Assembly: GCF_030056705.1 (NCBI RefSeq) | Contig: NZ_JASHIC010000017.1 | Coordinates: forward strand, 123,688 to 187,687 | DNA length: 64,000 bases | Direction: 5' to 3' | Origin: Flectobacillus longus | Lineage (GTDB): Bacteria > Bacteroidota > Bacteroidia > Cytophagales > Spirosomataceae | Shown here: in pieces, positions 8,695 through 17,099 of the stretch | Position numbering within the stretch: the stretch's first letter is position 1 | How the letters are laid out: each line of letters opens with the position of its first letter | Notes under the pieces: generated by a model | What the model was told of the DNA's origin: nothing | The model's database searches: none | The model's input: only the letters and a program-made list of their open reading frames with translations | Translations under genes and position numbers: made by a program

Positions 8695-9147
8695 TTAGTT
8701 GTTGGTCACTGTAAGAATATTTCCAGAAATACTCACTTGAAAAACCTTAATGCCAGAACGTCCATTGCTATTGAGCCCTGCTCCTGTTTTACTAAAAGCA
8801 GCACCGTGGGCAGTACAATAGAATTGGCTGTTCATATATACAATCTCTTGTCTACCTTCATGGCTACAGGTTTGTGTTACAGCCACATATTCGGTGGCGC
8901 TTACTTTGGCTAGTACCACATTGTTTTGACGGATATACCCTCCTACATTTTTCAGTGCCGATGCGGCAGTTGTAGTCAAGTCAAGCTTGAGAAGTTCGCC
9001 TGTTGGATTAGGGGTAACACTATTTTCATTTTGACACGAACTCAAAGTAGCACCTGTACAATACACAGCAAATAAGGCAGCGCCTTTCAAGCCAAGACTT
9101 TTTAAAAATTCATTTCTATCAATCTTTTCAGCGTGACGATTAGTCAT
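8695..9147 (-). CDS. Rieske [2Fe-2S] domain lipoprotein
   Basis: 150 residues from the ATG at 9147 (a TTG further upstream gives a non-signal-like extension). The N-terminus DRNEFLKSLGLKGAALFAVYC looks like a degenerate twin-arginine signal. A likely lipobox Cys is in LSSC. The Rieske ligands are visible as CSH ... CTAH (C-x-H then C-x-x-H), which bind a 2Fe-2S cluster, with a short spacing between boxes and an AxF after the second box. The protein is small, with no transmembrane helix beyond the anchor, so it is a soluble-domain Rieske rather than a bc1 subunit. It is upstream of and codirectional with the barrel/YceI/cytochrome operon. Confidence 0.85.
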   Translation of the reverse strand: MTNRHAEKIDRNEFLKSLGLKGAALFAVYCTGATLSSCQNENSVTPNPTGELLKLDLTTTAASALKNVGGYIRQNNVVLAKVSATEYVAVTQTCSHEGRQEIVYMNSQFYCTAHGAAFSKTGAGLNSNGRSGIKVFQVSISGNILTVTNN

Positions 9148-9269
9148 AGTTTCTTGCGATTTTGTTTTGTTAAAAGATTTTATAAAGCAGCTTAAACGCC
9201 CCTTTATACACAAGATGAGTTTGCTAAAAAAAGGTTGGGTAGACTATCAAAATATTTTATCATGATGTA

Positions 9270-9353
9270 ATTTTTAGGCTATAAGCCGTAAGCATTAGGC
9301 AAACACAACTTTTAGCCTACCGCATAAAGCCTAGAGCTTAAAGCGGGTAAAAT
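9270..9353 (-). repeat. Family A repeat, short-loop copy
   Basis: The two arms, TAGGCTATAAGCCGTAAGC and CGCATAAAGCCTAGAGC, are close to those of the full copy, but the ~30 bases normally between them are missing. The element ends in AAGCGGGTAAAATG, the reverse complement of the start of copy 1. Downstream, 9361-9480 carries further GGCTTT / TTGCCTAGTGCC words that look like more decayed relatives. No gene is visible in 9148-9582. Confidence 0.7.
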
Positions 9354-9526
9354 GAAAGATTGGGCTTTGGGCTTTCAGGTAACGGCTTTCGGCGGTGGGT
9401 TTTGGAAAAAGCATGGCTGTGGGTAATAAAAACATTTTAACACTCTGTGCCTTGTGCCTGTTGCCTAGTGCCTAAACACATAACTTAAATCTTATTTTGC
9501 ACGATTACTTAGCCTTTAATGTAGGT

Positions 9527-9562
9527 ACTGCTAGTCACATATATCACAATACGACTAGCAGT
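9527..9562 (-). terminator. Perfect 10-bp inverted repeat after fic
   Basis: ACTGCTAGTC (9527-9536) and GACTAGCAGT (9553-9562) are perfect reverse complements separated by 16 bases. They sit about 20 bases beyond the fic stop on the minus strand. No strong T-run follows, so it may be a terminator or a stabilising 3' hairpin. Confidence 0.45.
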
Positions 9563-9582
9563 GTTATTGGTAAGTGTTGTTA

Positions 9583-10698
9583 TTAAAAAACAATTTTCCC
9601 AAAATCAATTAATTGATAATGTGTACTACGTCCTCCCGCTTCTTCTTTGACCAAAATTTGTTGACTTTCTAAATTTTGAATATCTCTCAATGCCGTATCG
9701 TTAGAAACCTTCATCATTTTTGCCCATTTAGATGTATTCAGTTTTCCATCAAAACCATCCATAAGTTTATTCAACATAACATGTTGTCGTTCATTGAGTA
9801 TCTTAGTTGAAAAGTAAGTCCAATAATGTGCCTTTTTTAATACTGAATCCAGCGTTTGCTCTGCTTCTGTGAGGGCTTTTTCTAAACATGTCAAAAACCA
9901 AAATAACCAGTCTGTAATTTCTAAATCTCCCTTTTGGGTTCTTTCGAGCATGGTATAATAAGTTTTTCGTTCTTTTTGTATTTGGGAAGACATACTATAA
10001 AAACGCTGTGAACTTTCATCTGAGCGAGCCAATAGTAAATCTGTCAGCGCACGAGCAATTCGACCATTGCCGTCATCAAAAGGGTGAATCGTCACAAACC
10101 AAAGATGGGCTATGCCTGCTTTCAAAATCAAATCATAAGGTTGATTTTCATTAAACCACGCCAAAAATGCTTGCATTTCGTCTGGTACTTTTTCGGCTAT
10201 AGGCGCTTCAAAATGCACAATTTCTCTTCCCATTGCTCCTGATACCACCTGCATTGGACCTTCTTGGGCTGTACGCCAATCGCCCACTGTGATTTTGAAC
10301 ATACCACTTCTGCCTGTTGGGAATAAAGCCGCATGCCAACCAAATAACCGCTCATTGCTCAATGTCTGGGAAAAATGCTTGGTCGCATCCAAGAGCATTT
10401 CGACTACCCCATCCACATGGCGGTCGGAAGGCACAGAACTTCCAATGTCCATGCCCAATTTGCGTGCAACTGATGAACGAACTTGTTCAGGATTCAATAA
10501 TTCACCTTCAATTTCACTTGTTTTAAGGACATCTTCTGTGAGCGTTTTAAGCTCGGCTTCTTCTTGCAAAGAAAAACCCAAACCCATCATTCGCCCTGTT
10601 AGTTTGCCCTGCTTATACCGTACCGAAGTCAACAAGGGTGTGATTATTTCGGGGTCCCAAGTAAAATTAGGCCATTTTAGAAGTTGATAGATATACAT
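9583..10698 (-). CDS. Fic-domain protein with winged-helix tail
   Basis: 371 residues from the ATG at 10698 (a GTG two codons earlier is possible). The Fic core motif HPFDDGNGRIAR is intact, so it can transfer AMP or a related group to a protein hydroxyl using ATP. Near residue 61, TSEIEGE matches the inhibitory (S/T)xxxE(G/N) motif, here N-terminal to the Fic core and in the same chain, so no separate antitoxin is needed. The N-terminal ~80 residues match the DUF4172-type region that precedes many Fic domains. The last ~80 residues (LNTSKWAKMMKVSNDTALRD) form a winged helix-turn-helix, suggesting DNA binding and self-control. No neighbour indicates the target. Confidence 0.9.
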   Translation of the reverse strand: MYIYQLLKWPNFTWDPEIITPLLTSVRYKQGKLTGRMMGLGFSLQEEAELKTLTEDVLKTSEIEGELLNPEQVRSSVARKLGMDIGSSVPSDRHVDGVVEMLLDATKHFSQTLSNERLFGWHAALFPTGRSGMFKITVGDWRTAQEGPMQVVSGAMGREIVHFEAPIAEKVPDEMQAFLAWFNENQPYDLILKAGIAHLWFVTIHPFDDGNGRIARALTDLLLARSDESSQRFYSMSSQIQKERKTYYTMLERTQKGDLEITDWLFWFLTCLEKALTEAEQTLDSVLKKAHYWTYFSTKILNERQHVMLNKLMDGFDGKLNTSKWAKMMKVSNDTALRDIQNLESQQILVKEEAGGRSTHYQLIDFGKIVF

Positions 10699-10704
10699 AT
10701 TCAC

Positions 10705-10800
10705 CGCATTTTATACTGTGAATATATTCATTATTTACCGCATACGCAATATTCGCTGCATATTTTGCAACGAATATTCAACTTATTTAACGCAAAAAAC
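10705..10800. promoter_or_regulatory. AT-rich palindromes upstream of fic
   Basis: GAATATATTC (near 10722) is a perfect palindrome, and related GCAATATTCGC and ACGAATATTCAA words follow within 65 bases. A cluster of similar AATATTC sites just upstream of a gene whose product has a winged helix suggests autoregulation (inference). Confidence 0.3.
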
Positions 10801-10863
10801 CTAAATACAGTATAATTTATAGATTTCAAGGTAAAAGTTTCTAGGAAAATCAATTCTTGTTTT

Positions 10864-10871
10864 ATATTTGC
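10864..10871 (+). promoter_or_regulatory. Possible -7 element for the TonB receptor gene
   Basis: TATATTTG matches the Bacteroidota -7 consensus TAnnTTTG and lies 78 bases upstream of the receptor ATG. No good -33 TTTG is found at the expected distance, so support is partial. Confidence 0.35.
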
Positions 10872-10948
10872 AACAGTATTGCAAAAACGATTTTATGTAT
10901 TGATATAAAACTTTCTATTTTCTCAATTTAAACTTTATACTTTTTTTC

Positions 10949-13450
10949 ATGTACTTACAAAAAATGCTCTCAATGGCAATTTTACTGCTATTGAGCCTGA
11001 CTACTTTTGCCCAAAATTCGATAAAAGGCAAAGTAGTCGACGAAAATCAACAAGCTATCCCACATGCAAGCGTAAAGCTTAAATCAGCTAAACAAACTAA
11101 ATCTACTATTACCAACAATGATGGCACTTTTACAATCGAACAACTAGATTTTAGTACAGCACAAATCACCATTAGCTCGATTGGATACAAAACTTTAAGC
11201 AAAAAAATTGAGTTTAATACTTCTTCAACACCGCAGATTTTTACTTTAGTTAATGATAATACTGAACTCCAAGCGGTTGAAATTGTGGGTCGTACACAAA
11301 AAGATTACAACAGTGAGTACAGTTTTTCGGCTACCAAAATTGCGATCAAAAACAAAGAATTGCCACAAGCGATGAGTACAGTGACTAAGGAGTTAATCGC
11401 TGACCGTCAAGCATTTCAGTTAGCCGATGCGGTCAAGATTGCCAGTGGCGTGATTCCTTCTAGTTTTTATAATCAATATAGCATTCGAGGCATTAGTCAA
11501 AACGAAGAAGGACAAATCATCAATGGGATGCGTACTCGTCAGTACTATTTTTTACAACCACTCACCACCAACATCGAGCGTGTAGAAGTTCTGAAAGGTC
11601 CTGCATCGGTCACTTTTTCGAGTGTTGACCCAGGGGGAAGTATCAATATGGTTACCAAAAAGCCTTTGGCGCAAGAACGCCATGAGGTAAGTTTGAGTGC
11701 AGGAAGTTTTAGTACTGTTCGTGGAACTTTCGATTTTACAGGTCCTCTCAATGAGTCAAAAACACTTCTATATCGTCTGAATGGCGCTTATCAAGATGCC
11801 AAGTCCTATCGAGATTTGGTCAACAATAACGCTATTTTGATTTCTCCTTCATTTACGTATTTGCCAAGTGACAAAACTGCCATCAATGCTGAATTGATTT
11901 ATAGCAATCTCAATGGGACACTCGACCGAGGTCAACCGATTTTTGGAGCAGTAGCAGGCGTAACTAATTTGAACAGCACCCCTATTAATACGAGTTTGAG
12001 TGCTTCGGGTGATTTTTTTTCGTCAAAAGACCTGATTTTGATGGGAAATCTTTCGCATAAGTTTACGAAGAATTTGATTTTCAATGCGTCCTATATGAAA
12101 CAAAACTGGTTGGAAGATTTGCAAGAACACCGCACAACCAATGCCTTTGCGACGGATATTACTGGCGCACAGGTAAGTAGCTTGGTCGGAATGCAATTTA
12201 TCCAACGCAAACAAACATGGAGTACCGATAATATCAACTTGTACCTCAATGCCAATTTTGATTTAGGAAAAACCAGTCATAAACTCTTGGTTGGCTACGA
12301 TGGACAGTTTTGGCACAAAATCAAAGGAGGTGGGCAAAATGCAGCAAGAGGTTTTTTATTGAAGGATGGAGGTGTCACCAGCAGTTTTTCGGTAGCTAAT
12401 GCTTCTAATTATCAAACGATTACATACAATGGAAAAACATTACCACGTCCTAATGTGAGTTATTTTGACCTTAACAACCCAAGTTACACAGTCAGAAACC
12501 TCAATGATTATACGCTCAATGTTCGCACGGCAATTCCATCGGCGATGACGACAACAGAGGCGATTTATATGCAAGAGCAAATCAAACTGGGAAAATGGTC
12601 AGCCTTGTTGAGTTTAAGAAACGAATGGTTTGAGGATATTACCAATTACCATGCTCCCAACGAAGCCTCTTTCAAAAACACTGCACTTATTCCTCGTGTT
12701 GGCTTGGCTTACGAAGTAAACAAGACAATTAATGTGTATGGAACTTATCTCAAAGGTTATCAGCCACAATCGAATACGGTTACTTTGATGCCAAGTACAG
12801 GTAACTATGTTTGGACTGCCCAATCGGCAGCGATGTTTAAGCCATTGGAAAGTGATTTGAAAGAAGTTGGAGCGAAGGCTACGATTCTTGGAGGACGATT
12901 TACCGTAAATTCTGCGATTTATGAAATCAATCAGAAAAATATTCTGATGAATGCCAATGACCCCAGCAATCCAGATTTGTTGGTACAACGTGGAGCCGAC
13001 AGAAGTAGAGGTTTTGAAGTAGATATAGCAGGTTTCATTTTACCCAATTGGCAATTAAATGCTTCTTACAGCTATATCGATGCTATTGTAGTGATGGACC
13101 GTGACGCTAATTTAATTGGTCAACGTAAGGAAAATACACCCAAAAATAGTGCAAACTTATGGACTCGCTACAATTTTGATGCTCAATCGAGTTTGAGTGA
13201 TTTAGGGATTGGCTTTGGTGTACAATATCAAGGAAGCAAAATTCCTTGGTTTACCCGTGGATTTGAAGTTCCTGCTTTTACCACTTTTGATGCAGCTTTG
13301 TATTACACCCCAAGCAAAAGCCATGTTCAAATTGCACTCAATATCAATAACCTTTTTGATACAACATATTGGTTGGGCGCTCAAAACTATACGCGTCTAT
13401 TCTCAGGTGCTCCTCGTAATTTTATGCTAACGATGACTTACAAATTCTAA
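10949..13450 (+). CDS. TonB-dependent siderophore-type receptor
   Basis: 833 residues. Order: signal peptide (LLLLSLTTFA/QNS), a carboxypeptidase-regulatory-like beta sandwich (SIKGKVVDENQQAIPHASVKL, ~25-105), the TonB plug (ELPQAMSTVTKELI; YSIRGISQNEEGQIINGMR; VLKGPASVTFSSVDPGGSINMVTKKP) and a 22-strand barrel ending in FMLTMTYKF. The plug wording and GGSINMVTKKP are those of the siderophore (FhuA/FoxA-like) subgroup. It would import a ferric siderophore or similar chelate using the TonB system. An ABC-2-type transporter (two permeases and an ATPase) follows on the same strand after 55 bases, an unusual partner for a siderophore receptor. Confidence 0.92.
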   Translation: MYLQKMLSMAILLLLSLTTFAQNSIKGKVVDENQQAIPHASVKLKSAKQTKSTITNNDGTFTIEQLDFSTAQITISSIGYKTLSKKIEFNTSSTPQIFTLVNDNTELQAVEIVGRTQKDYNSEYSFSATKIAIKNKELPQAMSTVTKELIADRQAFQLADAVKIASGVIPSSFYNQYSIRGISQNEEGQIINGMRTRQYYFLQPLTTNIERVEVLKGPASVTFSSVDPGGSINMVTKKPLAQERHEVSLSAGSFSTVRGTFDFTGPLNESKTLLYRLNGAYQDAKSYRDLVNNNAILISPSFTYLPSDKTAINAELIYSNLNGTLDRGQPIFGAVAGVTNLNSTPINTSLSASGDFFSSKDLILMGNLSHKFTKNLIFNASYMKQNWLEDLQEHRTTNAFATDITGAQVSSLVGMQFIQRKQTWSTDNINLYLNANFDLGKTSHKLLVGYDGQFWHKIKGGGQNAARGFLLKDGGVTSSFSVANASNYQTITYNGKTLPRPNVSYFDLNNPSYTVRNLNDYTLNVRTAIPSAMTTTEAIYMQEQIKLGKWSALLSLRNEWFEDITNYHAPNEASFKNTALIPRVGLAYEVNKTINVYGTYLKGYQPQSNTVTLMPSTGNYVWTAQSAAMFKPLESDLKEVGAKATILGGRFTVNSAIYEINQKNILMNANDPSNPDLLVQRGADRSRGFEVDIAGFILPNWQLNASYSYIDAIVVMDRDANLIGQRKENTPKNSANLWTRYNFDAQSSLSDLGIGFGVQYQGSKIPWFTRGFEVPAFTTFDAALYYTPSKSHVQIALNINNLFDTTYWLGAQNYTRLFSGAPRNFMLTMTYKF

Positions 13451-13457
13451 TTTTCAC

Positions 13458-13487
13458 AGAGACGTTGCCTACAACGTCTCTATTTTC
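13458..13487 (+). terminator. Hairpin between receptor and ABC genes (possible attenuator)
   Basis: AGAGACGTT and AACGTCTCT (13458-13466 / 13473-13481) form a perfect 9-bp stem followed by ATTTTCT. It lies directly after the receptor stop and could partly terminate transcription, giving more receptor than transporter. Confidence 0.5.
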
Positions 13488-13505
13488 TATAAACCACATA
13501 AAAAT

Positions 13506-14951
13506 ATGAGATTCTGGATTCTAAAAATTCTAGCAAAACAAGTCTGGCAAAGCACCCTAAAATCTCGAAGTACAAAGGTTTTGATTATATTATTTAACGC
13601 TCTGCTCTTGTTTTCGATTTTTACGGGATATTTTACCATGAAAAACCATCACGAAAACACAGAACATTACCATACTAAAGTTCGTGAAGGTTGGGAAAAA
13701 AGCCCAGACAAACATCCACACCGCATGGCGCATTACGGCTATGTAGCTTTTCGAGAAAATTACCCTCTAAGTTTTTTTGACTTCGGGATGGACAGTTTTC
13801 TAGGGAATGCGGTATTTCTTGAAGCACATCGCCAAAATACAGTGAATTTTTCAGAGGCTAGTTTTTCAAGCGGATTATTACGTTTTGGAGAACTTTCTTG
13901 TGCTTTAATTCTCCAACTTTTAATTCCTCTACTACTCATATTTTGGGGTTTTGATTTGATTGCTAAAGAGCGAGAAAATGGAACTCTCAAGATTCTTTTG
14001 ACACAAGCCATTAGTTGGCAAGAACTTATTTGGGGCAAAACGCTTGGATTGTTTACCCTATCACTTACCGTTTTGTTGCCTGCATTCTTATTGAGTACCC
14101 TTTTAATAGGCTTGAATATGGAATCTCACACAGGAGTAGAACCACTTGCAAGATGGGTATTTTTAGCTTTTTTATATCTAATTTACATATTGATTATCAG
14201 CTTATTAGTTGTTTTTGTTTCAGCAAAAAGTCAATCTTCTAAGTCGGCACTTACCCAATTGATTGGCTGTTGGCTGATTTTTACCTTGGTTTTACCAAAA
14301 ATATCTCAAGTTGTTGGACAAAACTTGTATCATTCTCCTTCAAAAATAGAATTTGATACCGCCATCGAAGCCGAATTAATCAAGCTAGGCGATAGTCATA
14401 ATCCCAACGACCCTCACTTTTCGGCTTTGAAAGACTCCTTGCTCAAAGCTTATGGCGTAGATTCTACTCACAAGTTACCCTTCAATTATGGCGGTGTAGT
14501 TATGCAAGAAGGTGAGCGATTGAGTGCCGAAGTGTACAATCGGCATCAAAAGCAACTAGTTCAAACGTACGAATCTCAACAAGATATAGTCAAAAAAACG
14601 GCTATTTTGAATCCCTTCATCGCCATCAAAAATATATCGATGGCGCTTTCAGGCACCGATTATGCCAATTATCGAGATTTTCAAAAGCAAACAGAAGCCT
14701 ATCGCTACCAACTGACACAACACATGAATCAGCTTCAAATCAAGCTAATCAGTAATCAAAAGCGTAAACCTACCGAGAAAAACTACAGTATCAGTCAAAA
14801 ATACTGGAGTACTTTCCCAGACTTTGAATATCGTTTTTTAGGTCTAGAAACAGTCTTGAAAAGTGAAGTTTATTCATTTTTGACTATGGCAATATGGCTT
14901 TGGGGATTGGGCTTTTTGGTAAAAAATCAAGAGAGAAAATTTAAGGCATAA
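13506..14951 (+). CDS. ABC-2-type permease, DUF3526-like
   Basis: 481 residues, integral membrane. One helix near residues 27-45 precedes a large extracytoplasmic segment rich in His (HHENTEHYHTK, HPHRMAHYGYVAFRENYPLSFFDFGMD). A core of about four helices follows (LILQLLIPLLLIFWGFDLI, TLGLFTLSLTVLLPAFLL and others), then a second large soluble loop and a final helix. The KERENGTLKILLTQ segment after the third helix is the usual ABC-2 coupling-loop region. This arrangement fits the DUF3526 permeases, which normally occur in pairs as here. The gene lies in an operon with a second permease (27-base gap) and the ATPase. The substrate is unknown. Confidence 0.85.
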   Translation: MRFWILKILAKQVWQSTLKSRSTKVLIILFNALLLFSIFTGYFTMKNHHENTEHYHTKVREGWEKSPDKHPHRMAHYGYVAFRENYPLSFFDFGMDSFLGNAVFLEAHRQNTVNFSEASFSSGLLRFGELSCALILQLLIPLLLIFWGFDLIAKERENGTLKILLTQAISWQELIWGKTLGLFTLSLTVLLPAFLLSTLLIGLNMESHTGVEPLARWVFLAFLYLIYILIISLLVVFVSAKSQSSKSALTQLIGCWLIFTLVLPKISQVVGQNLYHSPSKIEFDTAIEAELIKLGDSHNPNDPHFSALKDSLLKAYGVDSTHKLPFNYGGVVMQEGERLSAEVYNRHQKQLVQTYESQQDIVKKTAILNPFIAIKNISMALSGTDYANYRDFQKQTEAYRYQLTQHMNQLQIKLISNQKRKPTEKNYSISQKYWSTFPDFEYRFLGLETVLKSEVYSFLTMAIWLWGLGFLVKNQERKFKA

Positions 14952-14978
14952 AAGTACCATATAAACGGCAAGGAACTT

Positions 14979-16319
14979 ATGAAAACTTTATTAATCAAGG
15001 ACTTTATACGCTCAAAAGGCTTAATGTTGGGGCTTTTACTATTGTTGATTTCAGGACTAGTAAGTCTTAACATTGGAAAGCAATTTTTAGAAAAAAACGC
15101 TCAAGTAATTGAAAAAACAGCGCATTATCAGCAAGAAAATATTGATAGATATGTACAAAATGTCAATAAAGAAATGGGATTGTTGCTGTACTATCTCCGT
15201 TTTGGCTTGGTCAATCATACTCCCAATTTGGCAGGTTTATCGATTGGACAACGAGATATAAACCCTTCAATCATCAGTGTTACGATTCGAAATCTGGAAG
15301 AGCAAAAATATACGACTGATCTCATGAATCCCATGTATCAGTTATTAGGAAATCTGGATTTTAGCTTTGTTTTACTCTATTTCTTTCCCCTGATTATCAT
15401 CGCTTTTTGTTTCAATATTATCTCCGAAGAAAAAGAAGAAGGCACTTGGAGTTTACTTTTGACACAAGCCCAAAACCCTAAAAAAGTATTACTCTGGAAG
15501 ATTGGTATTCGCTATTTCAGTATTCTATTGGTACTTATTCTCTTATTCATTATTGCCAAATTTTACCTTTCTATTGCTTTCGACCTCACTTTCATAGCAT
15601 TTTGTTTGGTGGCTATGTTGTATGTAACTTTTTGGTTTTGTATCTCTTGGCTAGTAGTATCTTGGCAAAAGAGCTCAAGTCAAAATGCCCTAATTTTGTT
15701 AATCACATGGGTTATGTTGACCATTATTATCCCTGCCAGTGTCAATGCTACCGTGACAGCTATTTATCCCGTGCCCGAAGCTTTCAAAACTACCTTGGAT
15801 AGTCGTGAGGCATATCACTCCAAATGGGATAAAGCCAAAGAACCTACGATTGAAAAATTTTACCAGCATTATCCTCAGTTCAGAAAATACAAACATCCAC
15901 AAGGGCATGACTATAGTTGGCTGTGGTATTATGCAGCACAGCAAATGGCAGATGACGAATCGATGGTATCATCTCAGCAACTCAAAGAAAAACTTCAGCA
16001 AAGAGAACATCTCGTTCAAATCATTGGTTGGGTGGTTCCGAGTATCAATACTCAATTATCTTTCAACCAATTAAGTCTAACTGATATTCAAAACAATTTG
16101 AATTTTTGGAAAGCCTTGGAAAATTTCCATGAGCAAAAGCGCTTGTATTTTTATCCAAAAATATTTGCAGAAATGCCCGTAAACCAAGAAAACTGGACGC
16201 AATTCAAATTAGCTTCATTTCATGACAAAGTGATTATTCATTGGTTTACAACGATTTTCCCGATGTTCTTGATTTCACTGCTTTGTTTCTGGAAAGCCAT
16301 GAAGAATTTAATTTTCTAA
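14979..16319 (+). CDS. ABC-2-type permease, DUF3526-like (second copy)
   Basis: 446 residues with the same plan as the preceding gene: an N-terminal helix (LMLGLLLLLISGLVSLNIG), a periplasmic segment, a helix bundle (FSFVLLYFFPLIIIAFCFNIISEEKEEGTWSLLLTQAQ contains the ABC-2 coupling motif), a second soluble loop ending with a FHEQKRLYFYPKIF region, and a final helix. The two permeases presumably form a heterodimer with a dimer of the ATPase encoded 18 bases downstream. Sequence identity between the two permeases is low, so they are long-standing partners rather than a recent duplication. Confidence 0.85.
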   Translation: MKTLLIKDFIRSKGLMLGLLLLLISGLVSLNIGKQFLEKNAQVIEKTAHYQQENIDRYVQNVNKEMGLLLYYLRFGLVNHTPNLAGLSIGQRDINPSIISVTIRNLEEQKYTTDLMNPMYQLLGNLDFSFVLLYFFPLIIIAFCFNIISEEKEEGTWSLLLTQAQNPKKVLLWKIGIRYFSILLVLILLFIIAKFYLSIAFDLTFIAFCLVAMLYVTFWFCISWLVVSWQKSSSQNALILLITWVMLTIIIPASVNATVTAIYPVPEAFKTTLDSREAYHSKWDKAKEPTIEKFYQHYPQFRKYKHPQGHDYSWLWYYAAQQMADDESMVSSQQLKEKLQQREHLVQIIGWVVPSINTQLSFNQLSLTDIQNNLNFWKALENFHEQKRLYFYPKIFAEMPVNQENWTQFKLASFHDKVIIHWFTTIFPMFLISLLCFWKAMKNLIF

Positions 16320-16337
16320 TATTCAACCCTTTTGACC

Positions 16338-17033
16338 ATGCTTACAGCTCATAATTTAACGAAACAATATGGTGATTATACCGCTCTCAATAAACTCAAT
16401 TTAACAATTCAAGCAGGAGAAATCTTTGCCTTACTAGGGCAAAATGGCGCAGGAAAAACAACTACTATCAATTGTTTTTTAGGTTTTATCCAACCAAGCG
16501 CAGGCGATGCTGTAATTGATGGCATTGTGGTCGCACAAAATCCAACTGAAACTAAAAAGCATCTTGCTTATATTCCCGAAACGGTCATGCTATACCCTAA
16601 CCTTTCGGGTGTAGAAAACCTTGCTTTTTTCTCTTCATTAGCAGGATTTAACTATTCAGAACAAGAACTAGAATCCCTATTACAGAAGGCTGGTTTACAA
16701 GCCATTGCACATCATAATCGTGTGGGAGGTTATTCAAAAGGAATGCGTCAAAAAGTAGGCATAGCTATTGCCATTGCTAAAAAAGCCAAGGTACTTTTGC
16801 TCGACGAACCTACCAGCGGACTTGACCCAAAGGCTTCCAATGAATTTTCGGAAATACTTAAAGAACTGTCTCAAAATGGTACCGCTATCTTAATGGCGAC
16901 GCATGATATTTTTAGAGCGAAAGAAGTAGCACACCGCATTGGTATTATGAAAGAAGGGAACTTAGTATCCGTCATTGATGCTTCTTCTATATCTGCCAAT
17001 GAACTGGAGCAGTTGTATCTGCAAACAATCTAG
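16338..17033 (+). CDS. ABC transporter ATP-binding protein
   Basis: 231 residues from the ATG at 16338 (a TTG two codons earlier is possible). All ABC motifs are present: Walker A GQNGAGKTT, a signature region GGYSKGMRQK (a degenerate form of LSGGQ, common in ABC-2 exporters), Walker B VLLLDEPTSGLDP and the switch His in MATHD. It is the short single-domain type that drives ABC-2 permeases such as NosF- or YhaQ-like systems. As last gene of the TonB receptor-permease-permease-ATPase run it powers the two DUF3526-like permeases. Transport direction is probably export, by analogy with ABC-2 families. Confidence 0.9.
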   Translation: MLTAHNLTKQYGDYTALNKLNLTIQAGEIFALLGQNGAGKTTTINCFLGFIQPSAGDAVIDGIVVAQNPTETKKHLAYIPETVMLYPNLSGVENLAFFSSLAGFNYSEQELESLLQKAGLQAIAHHNRVGGYSKGMRQKVGIAIAIAKKAKVLLLDEPTSGLDPKASNEFSEILKELSQNGTAILMATHDIFRAKEVAHRIGIMKEGNLVSVIDASSISANELEQLYLQTI

Positions 17034-17099
17034 GGACAGTCAGCTATCCTTGTGAATTGGTTCAATTCAAATTACACATTATTTTCACTCTCAATTTTC

